Below, piece by piece: positions 32,481-44,398 of a stretch of DNA of 64,000 nucleotides. Source of the stretch: Termitomyces sp. T153 (lineage: Eukaryota; Basidiomycota; Agaricomycetes; Agaricales; Lyophyllaceae); NCBI GenBank assembly GCA_018296165.2, contig JACKQL020000044.1, positions 248,001 through 312,000 of the forward strand, given 5' to 3'. Below the pieces are notes generated by a model that ran no database searches, was not told the DNA's origin, and worked only from the letters and a program-made list of their open reading frames with translations. Each line of letters begins with the position of its first letter. Positions within the stretch are counted from its first letter, which is position 1. A program made the position numbers and the translations under genes.

Positions 32481-33840
32481 AGTTCCCTCCTACTAGGAAA
32501 GGTGGTGGATGCAGCACACCTTTGAGGATTGCTTGCAAGTCACCACCCCAATGAGTGATATGCAAAAGTTGCCAAATGGCAGTGAAATGAAAGGTCCATG
32601 CATGTGCCTGGTGGCTATTTGCATGGCTCTGTCAGCAGAGAGAGTGGCAACAACTGGTGGATCCAAGGTCATGGACTTAAAGTTGGTGCAGCATTGACTC
32701 ATGGTACAGTCACCTAGGAAGCCAAGGTTGGTGCCACATTGTATGATTTGAGATATTGTAGATACAAGACATTGATCAGAGTAATTATGTAGATAATGTA
32801 GCCATACATCCTTGTTTAGTGATGAGGTAACATGAGGCAGTGAGGAGGTGTCAAGGAGAGGGGCATTAGCATAGGGATCAGAGTTAGGATAGGCAGGAGG
32901 TATGGGTAGAGAGTGGACAAGTGGAGCCAAGTATGAGAAGCTGAGAGACCAAGTGCCAGTACCTGGGGTGAGGCTAGGGCAAGCTGATAGAGTGGAAGGG
33001 CAACAACTTGCCCTGCCTGAAGCCTAATTCTTGTGCTGGGTTCTGTTGTGGTCTGGCTTACCACAGGCTGAGCAGGCATGTGGGTGACCCTAGGGGCATG
33101 GGTTGGCTGTGCCCTTGCCATCATTGAACTTGTGGGAAGGGCCACTGAGGTTGGATGATGTGTGGGTGGCAGAGGTAGATTTTATGGTCTGTGATGGGTG
33201 TGGGCTTCTAGTGGGCATAGACATGTTTGGAGAGGAGATTGCTGTTGCAGTGGCCTCATTGGGAGTAATTGCTAGCCACCATTTTGGCATGTCAATGGTT
33301 GAAGAGTAAGCAAAGACCACTGACCATTTGTGCTCTGCTACAAGCTCAAGCAGCTGCTCCATATATGCCCAAAAGGTCTCTGTGGCTGAGGCATTGTTGA
33401 TGTGAAAGGCAAGAATTTGAAAATGAGTCTGGAGGGGGATGAGCACTGAAAAGAGGGTCTTATACTCCCTGGCTGCATGGTGGCTGATTTTGAATTGATT
33501 CATTGTCCTGTTGAACATGTAGGCCATCTTCTTGTCATGACTTGTCAGATCAAGCTTGTGGAGGTCTGCAGCCTTGAACTCATGTGTGATAATTACAGCA
33601 AGTGCTAATGAGTTGATGTTGGGAAAATGAGTGCAAAGGGAGAGAGGAGCAGCAAATGACATATCATTTACTCCTACAGCAGCAATTGGGGGTACAAGGG
33701 GTGAGGTGGCTGGCAGCATGTCAACCTTAGCAAGGAGCTGAGATATGAGAGACTGAAGTTGGGCATGAGAGGCTCTGATCTCAGCCACTGCTTTGGCCAA
33801 CAGGACCACAGCTTCAGTTGATGCAGAGGAAGGAGTCATA
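32481..33840 (-). pseudogene. DIRS-like gag, minus strand
   Basis: A 249-codon open frame (33839-33090) begins MTPSSASTEAVVLLAKAVAE. It contains a helical region (MAYMFNRTMNQFKISHHAAR, LLELVAEHKWSVVFAYSSTI), then a Ser/Thr/Pro linker and SHKFNDGKGTANPCP. Its partner frame 32930-32493 continues with TSSLPHVTSSLN and DRAMQIATRHMHGPFISLPF. Order and strand fit gag upstream of RT. Homology to 29560-30264 is clear over the second half. Two frames must be joined, so it is broken. Confidence 0.75.
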
Positions 33841-34129
33841 ACACAAATAGAAGTAGCAATGAAATGACTGTCAGAAGCCTTAGGAGGCAGTGAAGACTTT
33901 CACATACACTTGTGAGGCAGACAAAGAATAGATTGGACTGAGGATCTATACAAGTTCTAAAATGACATGTGACATATTGTGGGTGTTTAATCTATTTATT
34001 CTGCTCATCCAGTGTGAGACAATGTGAGGTATATGTTAAGGTAGGGACTCACCTGCAAGTGCAGTGTGAGACAATGGGATAATTGATAAAGGGAGTGGCC
34101 AGTGTAATAGATGAAAGGGAGGTTGGCAA
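33841..34129. other. Leader/terminal region between two DIRS-like copies
   Basis: No ORF. It includes two similar words, CAGTGTGAGACAATG(T/G)GA, at about 34009 and 34060. They could be short direct repeats of an element terminus, but I cannot define the ends. Confidence 0.3.
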
Positions 34130-35660
34130 TCAGATCTTTGCCCAAATTAACTCCATGCAATCTATTACAATCACTAAAGAAGTTCTACTTTAACCTTGTT
34201 CTCATGTTCAGTGCTCAATCTGCTCCCTAAATATTTGATTTGTTTGCTGAAGCCCTCCACTGGATATTCCAGTGCAACATTCTGGCTTGCATGTGCCACT
34301 ACCTCAATGACTTCCTAGGCATCTTCTCCCCCACTCCTCCACAGTCTCTCATCAGAAATTCCCTCTCATGGGCCTGGGACCTTGGCAGGAGGCCTCACTT
34401 TCCAATCCTCAAAGACAGTTGGCCCAGACACAACAGTTGAGTTCCTGGGGCTAGAACTCAACTCCATTGCAATGGAGATCTGCCCACCCCCAAGAGCTCC
34501 TTGCTAATTGGGCTAAGTGCTGCCAATGCACCTGCAGAGAACTCAAAGAGCTGACAGAATTTCTTCAGTTAACTTTCCAAGTCATACCTGCATTGAGGGT
34601 GTTTCTATGAGGGCTCTATGACTTTGCCACTACTTTTCCTCCCACCCCCTTTGCCTCACACCACATATCCAAGCCAGCCTGAAAGGACATTGCATGGTGG
34701 AGCACTGTGGTGCCTGAATAGAACAGTGTCCATCTCTTCTCATTGGAAAGGCAACAGGTAGACTTTTTCATAAACACAGGTGGCTCTGAAGGCATTGGAG
34801 GTCATTTCAAGGCAGAATGGTTCTTTGCATGCTGCCCACATTGCTTGTGCCACAAGCATAACTTGCTACAGTACATTGCCTCCATGTCAATGCTGACCTC
34901 CCCTTCTCTGCAGTTGAGTCCCCCCTAGTCTAGCACCTCATCTGTGACATCAAGCAATACTATGAAGAATGTGATTGCAAGCCTGTTCAGCCCATTGCCC
35001 TGCCAATACTCACAGCCTTCCTTGCCACACCACAGTCTATGCAGCTTGTTGCCTTGCATATTCTGGACCCTTGTGGAGTAGCAAATAGACAGTCAGGAAA
35101 GAAAGATTGTTCAATGGGAGCCTCAACCTCTCCTGGAAATCGATACAGTTCCTCCCCTCTTTTAATGAGGCCACACATATTAAGCTCACTCTCCCTGCAT
35201 TAAAAACAGACCCCTTCTGCAAGAAGGTCACAATAACAGTTGCTGCAGCCCCAGGATGCCCTACTATCTATGTTGCCACTCTCAAAACTCTATTCACAAA
35301 ACTTCCACATAATGACAATGCCCCACTCATCAAGCAGCCAGATAGAGGCACCCTCTCTTATACCTACTTCATCAAAGCAATTCAGGAAGCATTATCACAG
35401 GCTGGCTTCAAACCCAAACTGTTTGCAAGTCACAGTTTTAGGTGCATCACAGCCTCAACAATGGCAGCTGCAGAATACTGCAACTACAAAGTGCAACTCC
35501 CTGGTTGGTAGTGCAGTGACCTGTATAAGCTCTACATCAAAATTCACTCAGCTTGCATCCTGTATCTCTCTTCCCCCCTTCATATGGCCAAAACTCACCT
35601 AGTCCCCTTTGAACCTCTGGCCCTATGGGACTTGATAGCCTTGGCCTGAGTTTTGTTTTC
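34130..35660 (+). pseudogene. DIRS-like RT-RNase H-tyrosine recombinase, plus copy
   Basis: This second, independent copy is in the opposite orientation. The RT reading starts near 34230 (IFDLFAEALHWIFQCN, CHYLNDFLGIFS with one Asp kept). RNase H-like pieces lie at 34740-34850, and the recombinase is in a 134-codon open frame at 35107-35511: LNLSWKSIQFLPSFNEATHI, LFTKLPHNDNAPLIKQPDRG, YTYFIKAIQEALSQAGFKPK and FASHSFRCITA. After a TAG it continues with CSDLYKLYI and PFEPLALWDL. Here HSFR is intact, but the first Arg box reads LWSSK (Arg to Trp). Internal deletions shorten it relative to the minus copy. gag is absent. Confidence 0.8.
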
Positions 35661-36179
35661 TTTCTCTCTTGAGAGAAGAGCTAAGCCTTGAGAACTTTTG
35701 TACTCAAAGAATCAGATTCTTTTCTGCAAACTATGCCTGAACAGTCCTATCCCCAAACATTCATCTCTCATTCATCTCTTCAGTCACAACTGCTCTTCAA
35801 TAGCCTGAGATCAGGTTGACAATCATACTCTTTCAGAGATTTGCCTAATGGCTCTGCATGATAAGTATGGCCCTGCATGGTAAGTATGCAAGAGGGCCAC
35901 CACTCCAAGAACAACCATCAAGGAAGAAAATATTCCTTGGGAATTCAAGGAGAAGTGGAAGGCCCCTCTAGCTAGGCTTATGGAAGATGATATTCCTCCT
36001 CTTTGCTAGCAGTGGTATGACAAATTTCAAGATATCATCAATGGTATGAAGAAGGAACTCCCTCCTTTGCATGAGTTTCATCATGAGATAAATTTCATAG
36101 ATGAGACAAAACACTATTTGTATTTCATGCTACAGTGTACAGCAGCAGTTGTAGGACAAAATTGACTGCTACATAGAAT
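35661..36179. other. Decayed repeat DNA, nothing recognised
   Basis: CpG-poor sequence with short ORFs only. It is positioned directly upstream of an RT fragment, so it may be protease/linker sequence of that element, but no motif confirms this. Confidence 0.3.
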
Positions 36180-36490
36180 GGTAACATTGTGCAGCTGATC
36201 AGGCTGCACTATCACTATGCATTCTAAAGAAGGATGGCTGCTTGTGGGCAGTAGTAGATGCACATCAGCATAACAAGAATACAGCTAAGGACATAATGCC
36301 TTCACCTAACAGGAGGTAATTTGGGAGGATGTAGCTCAAGCACATGTAAGGTCAATAATTAACCTTACAGATGCTTATGAATAGGTCAAGATATGTATAT
36401 CAGACATACCAAAGATTACATGATTGCATTTATGACCATTACTGAGATATATTGCAGGAACATCATGCAAACTGGCAACCATAATGCACC
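36180..36490 (+). pseudogene. Gypsy D reverse transcriptase N-terminal fragment
   Basis: The frame reads LCILKKDGCLWAVVDAHQHN near 36215-36275 and NTAKDIMPSP. After stops follow DAYE, then AFMTITEIYCRNIMQTGNHN at about 36431-36485, ending at the NAP block that precedes PATFQ in intact copies. These are the RT fingers and palm start. The catalytic YxDD part is missing, and the copy is cut at about 36490. Confidence 0.7.
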
Positions 36491-38975
36491 ATGCCTATGG
36501 AGAAATTATAGCAAGCCATTGCATACCAGCTATGCCCATTGCTTGGCTGGGTCCATCCATCAGCAGTGGGGCCACAGGAAACTGTGACACCATACATTAC
36601 TGGAACTCCTGCAACTATACTGGTTGTATAGCTGCAAGGTATCTAAAGCTAATTGTAAGCCTATTGCTAGTGCAGAGCTCTTAAAACAAAGTTTGTATTG
36701 TATGTGTTGTGGTACATGAGTTGTATGTACCTAAAAACAAAGTGCATCAACCCTGAAGAGTCTACTATAAAGAATGACTGGTAAACCTAGTGTAATGGAG
36801 CATCCAGCAGACCTCCTGTGGCTCTCACATGAATATTTATATTCATGTATTTATCTATTATAAGTGTAATAGCTTGGCAGCATCACATGATCCTGCCCTT
36901 GAAACTGTACTCTCTGTTTACATGAGGCAGCACTTATCATGACTAGTTTTGACTTACAATGTGTGAACCATAAGCTGGACAAACTGTAAGAGAAATAATA
37001 AAAATTTTGAGGTCACATGAGCATTGTCTTCTTGTAAAGTAGCACCAGAAGTTCACTGCTACAAGTTACAATCAGAACATTAAATTCATAATATTTGCCT
37101 TCCTCAATGGCCACCATTGTGACCATGCAGGATCAGGTAGTCAGGTCTAGCACCAAACCAGAGTTTGATGGAGCACTTGATAGTGCTCTACATGAAATGT
37201 TGGATCTTGCCACATCATCTCATGGCATGGGGTGAGAAAGTGGAGTGATGCAAGGAGGGCTGCCAGCAGCCACTCCCATCTAACCAGCTGTAGCTGGTCC
37301 AGGAGGCATTGCTATGGAGGGCACTTGAGTGCCCTCTGCCAGATTATACTCAAAGGTTAAACTGGAAAGGTCAGATGTGCTAGAGAGCAAAGAGAAAATT
37401 CCTTTGTATGCATTCACAGTGTTACAGGCAGAAGGCCTCAGATCCTTTCTGGTGACTGCAGGAGAATGTCAGGAGTCACTCTCATTGAATACTCCAATGA
37501 TAAGTTTTATAGAGAGACTCACAGGGCAAGGTGCCCTGCACAGATGAAAATTGGGTCTACTCTGAGCATACAGAGAACTGAACCATCTGTGCTTATAGAA
37601 TTAATTTCAAAGTATGTTGGTAATACCTCTGATAAAGATGGCAAGGCTAACTCAGATGCTATTCTTCATTGGAGGATACTAGTGTTGTGGCAAAGCCAGG
37701 TTGAGATCACTAAGGCCTCAACACAACTGGATTTAGCTGCAAGAGTGGCTAAGCATATAGCAAACCAATGGTTGCTAGGGGATGGGATTATTCTTACTGA
37801 CCTTGTAAAGTTCATGAAAATTTAGATATTTCTCTTGGCACAGGAAGTAGTTGACTACCTCCTGCAAAAGCAGTTGTGAGGATCTCAGACATCCTTGGCT
37901 GTACTGTCACTGTTCATGGGGGTGGCTCTATTACTCTGACTTCCTCTGATCAATGAGGCATTGACAATCCTTCAGGCACCACAGAAGCCTGGTGAGATGT
38001 CATGTGATTATGCAGCACAACCAGCTGCAGTAGACCATCAAAGATGGGCTGGACTGGATATACTAGTAGCAACTGACCTGGCATTGACTGAGGCCAGACC
38101 AATCATTATGATGTATCAGCCCATGGTGTGCTGTATACCCACTGGATCTACATGGAGGGTATTGACTTGGGAAAATCAAGTCACTCTTCAGCAATTCCAG
38201 AATGGAATGGTGATCTGCAGAACTTTGGGCAGTCCTTTGTAAATGACCAAGAAGAGGTGTTCCAAGAGAATATTGCCTATGATGTATGGCCTGCAGGGTA
38301 TATTCTGCCAGAATGTATGCAGCCAAGTAAAGACTGAAGCATGCAAAAGTCACTCCCTAGCAGAAGATGTATGGCTAGGAAGTGGTCATAGTCCAGCTGC
38401 ATGCTCAGGACAATCAGGCCAAGAAAGGAGTAGTCCTCCAAATAGGCCAGACCATGCAAGCAAAGGTGGAGGAGATTTGGGGTGAAGACCCCATCTCACC
38501 CCCTATGCTCCATTGAGGACTACTATAGGGACCACTCCACTCATGTCATGGACCATCACTGCCCCTAAGAGGGGGTCCTACCTATGAGGATGAAAATGAT
38601 GATATGAGCCCCACATATGTAGAGCAAATGGCTGGTATGAAAAGGATGACAGCCCCCCCCCCTCTCAAGAAACAGCCATAGAGGTTCTTAATGCCTCTGC
38701 AACATCATAGATGGTTTGCTACTGGTGGCTATAGAGTGCTGGGTCTATTGCAGCTCATGCTGCAGCTCCATCAACTGCCACTGGTCACATGCTACCTTAT
38801 ACCAGGTGTTAACATGCTCATCATCTGGCCACCCCTCAGCCATACTATCAATACAATCTATGAGAGAGGGGTAGAGTCTATTGCAGAAGGGTCAAGGAGA
38901 AAGAACTCAGCTCAAAAATCCTCCTCAAACTCTGTCCAGCTGGAGAAACTCTCAACTCCTCCAGAACATTAGAAA
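36491..38975. other. CpG-poor region with unrecognised ORFs
   Basis: Open stretches occur at 37329-37547 and 37466-37825 (overlapping plus frames), 37961-38242 (plus) and 38691-38972 (plus). None carries a motif I can name. The first begins after a plausible gag-like opening (EFDGALDSALHEMLDLATSS, about 37152-37211). By context this is likely gag or leader sequence of retrotransposons. A run of C at 38650-38662 is the only notable simple sequence. Confidence 0.3.
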
Positions 38976-39322
38976 ATGTGCAATGTGTAGGTCAAAGCTT
39001 AGCCCATCTTCATAAAGGAGAGGACCCAGACAATTTCCAAGGCTTTGGAGGCAAAGACCTCACTGCTCAACTGGATATAAGTGATGCAGGATTGGAGGAA
39101 ACATTCTCCAACCTTACAGTCCCCATCAAATACATCAGTGAGTGCAGGGTGAGTAACTTTGGAGAGGGAGGCTGGAAACTCCAAGCTAAGTGCAGAAGAG
39201 AACCCTCTGCAGCTGCTGGGGGTCTAGGAGGAGGAGTAGGAGCAAGAAGGAGGCATTTAAGGAGGGCCTAGTGGAGAGGAACACTGCTTCAGTGGTTGAA
39301 TGTAGTCCAGTGAGTTCAATAG
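38976..39322 (-). pseudogene. Gypsy gag fragment, minus strand
   Basis: Minus frame 39184-38999 reads ALTDVFDGDCKVGECFLQSC and ITYIQLSSEVFASKALEIVW, nearly the same as the gag at 12600-12740 (ALPDVFDGDHRAGEHFLQSC). Sequence up to 39320 matches the region before it (GAACTCACTGGACT). It is cut by the B LTR that begins at 39323. Confidence 0.85.
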
Positions 39323-40488
39323 TATCACAATCTGTCCCCAGACCTGAGCACCTCCTCCCAAGCTACCCCATTTCCCTGGAGTTTCCCCCAACTCCCTCCC
39401 CCTTTGCCTGCCCCAACCTTCATTCACCCATGGTGTCTGCTCTGGCTAACTTTGACACTTCTCTGGCAAACCCTGACAGCTCCCCTAGCAAACCCTGACA
39501 GCTCCCTTAGCATATCCCAACATATTCCCTGCAGGCCCCAATGCCCTCTCTTTCCCTCCTGAGCCCACGAAACCCCCCAACAATGTTCCTGACCCCAGCA
39601 TACATCATTGACTTTCCACCATGGCTTATCCAATTGAGTCTGGAACATCATGCTGACTCTAGGGTGGCCTGCATTCCCATCTGATCATATCAGTATATCA
39701 CCACAGCTCACCAACCAATTGTAACTGACACCCATCAGCTCTGTGTGGCCCCAACAAGCCCTGCTGTCAGACCTACTATTTCTGAAGGAGTTTCAGTAGT
39801 TGGTGTTTATGAGTTATAAAGTAGCATCCCATATTCCAGTCTTGATATTACCTGATATTTTAGTGATTGCTTACTTAATTTCTTTGTGTTTCATGTTTCT
39901 TGTTATGTTTCCTCTTATCGCAGTCTCCCAGTCTTGTCTTGTCTCTGTTTCTCATCATTGTCCTGTTATTGTCTTGTATCTCCACTTCAATCTATTTTCA
40001 TTCTTGTCTCAATCTCACCTCAACTCCATCTTGTCTCATTTGTCTCTACTTTCTTTATTGTGCCTAAGTCCCCTTCAACTCTAATGCTGTTACAAACTCG
40101 GTGCTTATGATCAGGACTGCCAAACATTTATATTCAACTCTGGACCTCACTTTATGCTCAGCTTCAAAACCCATCAACATCCCTTGATCCCCCATGAAAC
40201 TCTGGCCCCACTCCCATCACTTGCATAGCCTCCATTAGCCCCACACCTTCAATATTTGCCTCTGGACTTGTACCTGAGTCTTCTCCAAGTCCAACCTTTC
40301 CTTGTACCTTGTCTTAGACTTCCCCAGACCACTCCAGACTTGTTCAGACCACTTCCTTTGACTTACCCTTGCAAGTATCTGAAGTCCAGACATCTTCAGA
40401 ATGCTAAGTTATCAGTGCAGGACATTGTGTCTGCCCAGTAAGGACTTGCCCAGCTAAACTGAACCCCCATGGTCAGCAGAACCTGACA
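39323..40488 (+). repeat. Family B LTR, plus strand
   Basis: It runs from TATCACAATCTGTCCCC (TGTCACGACC in the fresh copy, with TG changed to TA) to CAGAACCTGACA and aligns over its whole length with 44404-45479. It is slightly longer because of a short tandem gain near 39465-39515 (GACAGCTCCC repeated). The flanking bases are AATAG and AAGAG, a possible mutated 5-bp target duplication. Confidence 0.85.
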
Positions 40489-40493
40489 AAGAG

Positions 40494-41559
40494 TGTGGAA
40501 GGTAAGGAAAGCTTGGATGAGTTATACTTGTGTCTCTAAGGACTAACTAGGCAGATGCAATGTCCTGTGCTTATAACCTAGTGCTCCAGGGTGGTCCAGA
40601 CTTCAGATACTTGCACAGATAAGTGAAGGGAGGCAGTCCAAGCAAGTCTGGGGTGGTTTGACAAAGTCTAAGGTTAGATATGACAGAGTTTGGGGTCCAG
40701 GGGTGCATTAGGCACAAGTCTGTAGGTGAATATACAGTCTGTAGGGCAAGTGGAGGCTATGCAAGTGATGGGAGTCACGCCAGAGTTTGATGGGGGATCA
40801 ATTAAGAGTGATGGGTTCTGGGGCCAAATATAGGGTGAGGTCCAGAGTTAACTTATGAATGTTTAGTGGATCATAACATATGTGCAGAGGTTGTAATGAC
40901 ATTAGAGCTGAAAGGAACTTAGGCAAATGAGGCAAGATGGAGTCAAGACAAGACAGAGGCAAGAATGAAATAGAATTGAGAGAGATACAAAGCTATAGAT
41001 AGAAACAGAGAGAAGGCCAGGAGACATAACAAACATAGAATGAAAAAAGAGACAGTAACCAAGGTAATGCAATATCAAGACTAGAGTAGTGGATGCTACT
41101 CTACAACTTATATACTGACTACTAGACTCCTCCAGAGACTTGAGGTGCAACAGCAGGACTCATCAGAGCTGTGCAGGATTGATGAGTGTTAGTTCTGATC
41201 AGATACTGAGCTATGTTGATGTTCTGATGGAAACTGATGGAAACGTGGTCCACTCCATAGTTGTCATGAAGTTCTGGGAGGGTCAAGTGAGTCATGGGGA
41301 CAAGCTAGTAATGTGTGCCTGGGTCATGGGAGATGTGAGAGAGGCTCAAGGGCCTGAGGAAGGGAAGGGGAACTGAGGAGGCCCACAAAGGACATGCCTG
41401 GGATGGGGTTTGGAGTTTGCTGAGGAAGCATCAGAGATGGCTGGGGTGGGTGCTGTGGGTGGACAAAGGTTGGAGTGAGTTGTGGGGGTGTTGGGAAGGA
41501 CTCCAGGGAAGTGGGGCAGCTTGGAAAGAGGCACAGAAGTCTGGAAGTGGGTCATGACA
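40494..41559 (-). repeat. Family B LTR, minus strand
   Basis: On the minus strand it starts TGTCATGACCCACTTCC at 41559 and aligns through the LTR middle (CAACTCTGGACCTC) to the GGACATTG...CAGTAAGGAC region near 40550. The final ~50 bases are divergent. It lies five bases from the plus-strand B LTR, giving a tail-to-tail pair. Internal-looking sequence (SFILDPPLIVDLLSSRHKCH) lies just right of 41559, so it may be a 3' LTR. Confidence 0.8.
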
Positions 41560-42056
41560 CTTGTGCCTTGAAGATAGAAGGTCAACAATCAATGGTGGGT
41601 CCAGAATGAAGGAAACAATCCAGGGGTCTGGTAAGAGGCAGTATGGAGAGAGCAACACTTTTCTGAATTATGCACAGAGAATCAGTGCAGCACAAGGGCT
41701 GGAACTGGACCAATAGATAGGCAAACCAAAGGAGAACAAAGGAAAATCATAAGAATGGAGAAATGAGGACACCCAATAAAGAGTCCCCTGACAACTACTA
41801 CACTTGGAACAGTGATAGTGAGGGATTTTCTGCTATCACCAAGGTCCCTACCACTGAAGGTAGAGCACAGAAACCTACCAATGAGATTTGTATGTGCAAA
41901 GTATGGATCATTGCATTAGAAAAAGCTATAGAATGGCCAATCCTGTTGGCATGAGACAAAGAATGTCTGATTACATGAGTGGATGTTAACAGCCACACAG
42001 CATGGATGTTGTGGGATTTTTGGAGTGCTACCTTGGGCCTCACACCATCCTTTGCA
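41560..42056. other. Likely 3' internal end of a B element and unassigned sequence
   Basis: Minus reading 41658-41560 has LDPPLIVDLL just before the LTR, like the sequence right of 15109. Further right, open stretches at 41763-41954 (plus) and 42133-41798 (minus) overlap. Neither is recognised. Confidence 0.3.
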
Positions 42057-42496
42057 CCTGTGGCTGGGATTTGCATGGCTCTATCAGCCACACTGATCTC
42101 ATTGCAACTAGGAACAATTGGAAGTTGTTTCATAGTAAATTACAGAGCCAGAGTAACCATCAAGGTTCCTGGTGAATACTGCAATGTCTATAGAGACATT
42201 GCCAATTTGACCACTATGACATGATTGTAGAGATACCATTCATAAGGACACATAATTTCCTCTCAGACTTCCAGAATTGTGGCTGGGATTTGTGTGGCTC
42301 TATTAACTATACTGATCTCATTGCAACTAGGAACAATTGGAAGTTGTTCCATAGTAAATTACAGAGCCAGAGTAACCATCAAGGTTCCTGGTGAATACTG
42401 CAATGTCTATAGAGACATTGCCAATTTGACCACTATGACATGATTGTAGAGATACCATTCATAAGGACACATAATTTCCTCTCAGACTTCCAGAAT
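42057..42496 (+). repeat. Tandem duplication, two units of 219 bp
   Basis: Unit 1 is about 42057-42275 and unit 2 about 42276-42494. Every landmark repeats at +219 (for example CTCAGACTTCC at 42262 and 42481; GTGGCTGGGATTTG at 42060 and 42279). Differences cluster in the first 35 bases of each unit and are mostly C/T or G/A. The rest is nearly identical, so the duplication is younger than most decay around it. The plus frame of the unit (VNYRARVTIKVPGEYCNVYR) has no known match. Confidence 0.92.
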
Positions 42497-42930
42497 GACT
42501 AAGTAGTCATTGATAGAGGAGCTACTCCAGCTCAGCAATTGCAGCTGGAGGATGCAGATGGCTGCCTACAATAAATTTGTACAGAGGAGAAGTGCCATAA
42601 TGAGCAGCCTTGACTAGCCAGTGGAATGAAGCATCCCACTGAGGATGCAGAGGATAATGATGATGTTTGCACAACTCATAGTCTGCCCAACAACAACAAT
42701 CACCCATACCTGCTGCTATTGAAAGAAGAGTATCATGATACTCTTCAGAAGAGAGAAGGGAGGATACTGTGACCCTCAAAAATGCCAAAACTGGCTGAAC
42801 AGGCACCACCAAAAGTGGAGGTATTGCAGCAGTTGAGGAAGAGGGACTGAAATGACACCTCTGACTTGAGAAAGCAGAGAATTTCACATGCACTTGTAGT
42901 GCCCTACCTTGGTAGCATGAGACATAACTA
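42497..42930. other. Decayed repeat DNA with a polypurine tract
   Basis: At 42735-42760 GAAGAGAGAAGGGAGGATAC is followed by TGTGACCC, the look of a polypurine tract next to an LTR start. The supposed LTR would run only ~130-160 bases before the RT fragment begins, so it would be truncated. A long minus-strand open frame across this region carries no motif. Confidence 0.3.
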
Positions 42931-44398
42931 AGACAGCATTTATGACCATGACTGGTACATACCACAGTTATATCATGCAAATTGACAATTGTAATGCACC
43001 AGCTACTTTCCAATGGCTGATGGTGTTCATCTTTTGGGATGTTATTGGAAAGTGGATGCATGAATATTTAGACAATAATTTCATCTTTTTTGACTCAATT
43101 AATGAGCATGTAGAGTGCCTCAAAGTAGTCATTGAAAGACTATACAAAAAGAAGCTCTACCTTGTATGGGAGAAGTGTGAGCTGTATGCCAAGCAATGGA
43201 GTGCCTCAGCCATGTCATTGATTTGCAGAGTATTCACTCTGATATGGATAAATTGAATTGGATCCCCCATTCACCAAAGGTGTTTTGACATGCTCAAATG
43301 GATCTGTGCTGAAACACCTATAATTAGGCCAATCAATCCTCAACATGGGGATCCTATATGGCTTATATATGACACCTCAAAGAGGTGTAGGAGAAATGCA
43401 TAGACAAAGACTAAGCTGGCAGAAATGTTGGCCAGCCAGGTTCATGGTCCAAGAAGTCCATGAATGCACAGCAAAACTGTGCTGTGCACAGGCTTGAAAC
43501 ACTGGCCATCCTCTCCAATGGGAGGATGAGTTTCAAGAATATAAGATCCATGTGATTCTAGACTAGAAAACCCTTGAGTTTTCCAAACCTTAACAAAATC
43601 TATCTCCTCATCAACAATGATGGGAGTATATCTTTTGTTAGTATTAGTGGCTGACATTGGCTGCAGACATGAGAGCATTTTGCATGACATGTCAACTGTG
43701 CCACTGGGCAAAAGGTAGCAATAAACTCCCTTTGGGGAAGTTGCACTCCCTGCCATTCCATCAAAGCCTTGGTACTCAATAACTACCTGTGAGTAGTTGT
43801 CTGTCACATGACAAGTATGGTATACCTAGAACCAATGATAGGATCTCAGCTGTCATGAATTTATATGAGAGAGATTGTGAGACTCCATGGTCTCCTGAAC
43901 TCAATCATCAGTGATAGAGACTCTAAGTTCATATTAAAATAGTGGTGTGAACTGCACAAACTGTTAGAAGCACAGCTCCTGATGTTGATGTCCTTCCATC
44001 CTCAGATGGATGGGCAAAAAAAATATGCAAATAGGAATGTTGATCAGACCTTGTTCACAGTGGTGTGCCAAGATCAAAAGGACTAGTTAGATTGCATTGA
44101 TCTAGTGGAGTTTGCAATTAACATGAGCATATCTGTAATGACTAGTATGTACCATTTGAATTGAACAGTGGGTACATGCCCTCCATGATTTGGGAGATCA
44201 AGTCTAACTCTGTGATTCCTCAAGGAATCAAGGAGCATGCCCACCAAGCTCTTGGGAACTAGGCTGCAGTGCACAACATAATCATTGAAGCACATGTCTT
44301 GACATGCATAAGTCTAATACATGTCAGCAACCTGATCCAGAACCAAAGAAAGGTGCATTAGTGTACCCTTTGACAAAAAACCTCAACTTGCCAAAGAG
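42931..44398 (+). pseudogene. Gypsy D reverse transcriptase-RNase H-integrase
   Basis: RT: AFMTMTGTYHSYIMQIDNCN and APATFQWLM at 42940-43020, then YLDN at about 43062 (second catalytic Asp lost) and INEHVECLKVVIERLYKKKL. RNase H traces near 43480 (NYAVH-like AKQNCAVHRLETLAIL). Integrase core near 43890-44010 across stops: LHGLLNSIISDRDSKF, LMSFHPQMDGQKKYANRNVD, then QDQKD-LDCIDLVEFAINMS near 44070-44125. It ends in KKGALVYPLTKNLNLPKS, broken at 44399-44403 by the B LTR. The reading resumes at 45485. Multiple stops and frameshifts make it inactive. Confidence 0.82.

Noticed and set aside
41798..42230. Relation between the sequence before the 219-bp duplication and the DIRS-like gag (shared ADRAMQI-like reading)
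   Set aside because: The similarity is limited to about seven residues and roughly 25 bases, too short to claim homology.
42522..43061. Long minus-strand ORF (179 codons)
   Set aside because: It overlaps the plus-strand RT fragment antisense, has no motif, and consists largely of His/Ser/Cys codons typical of a shadow of decayed coding DNA.
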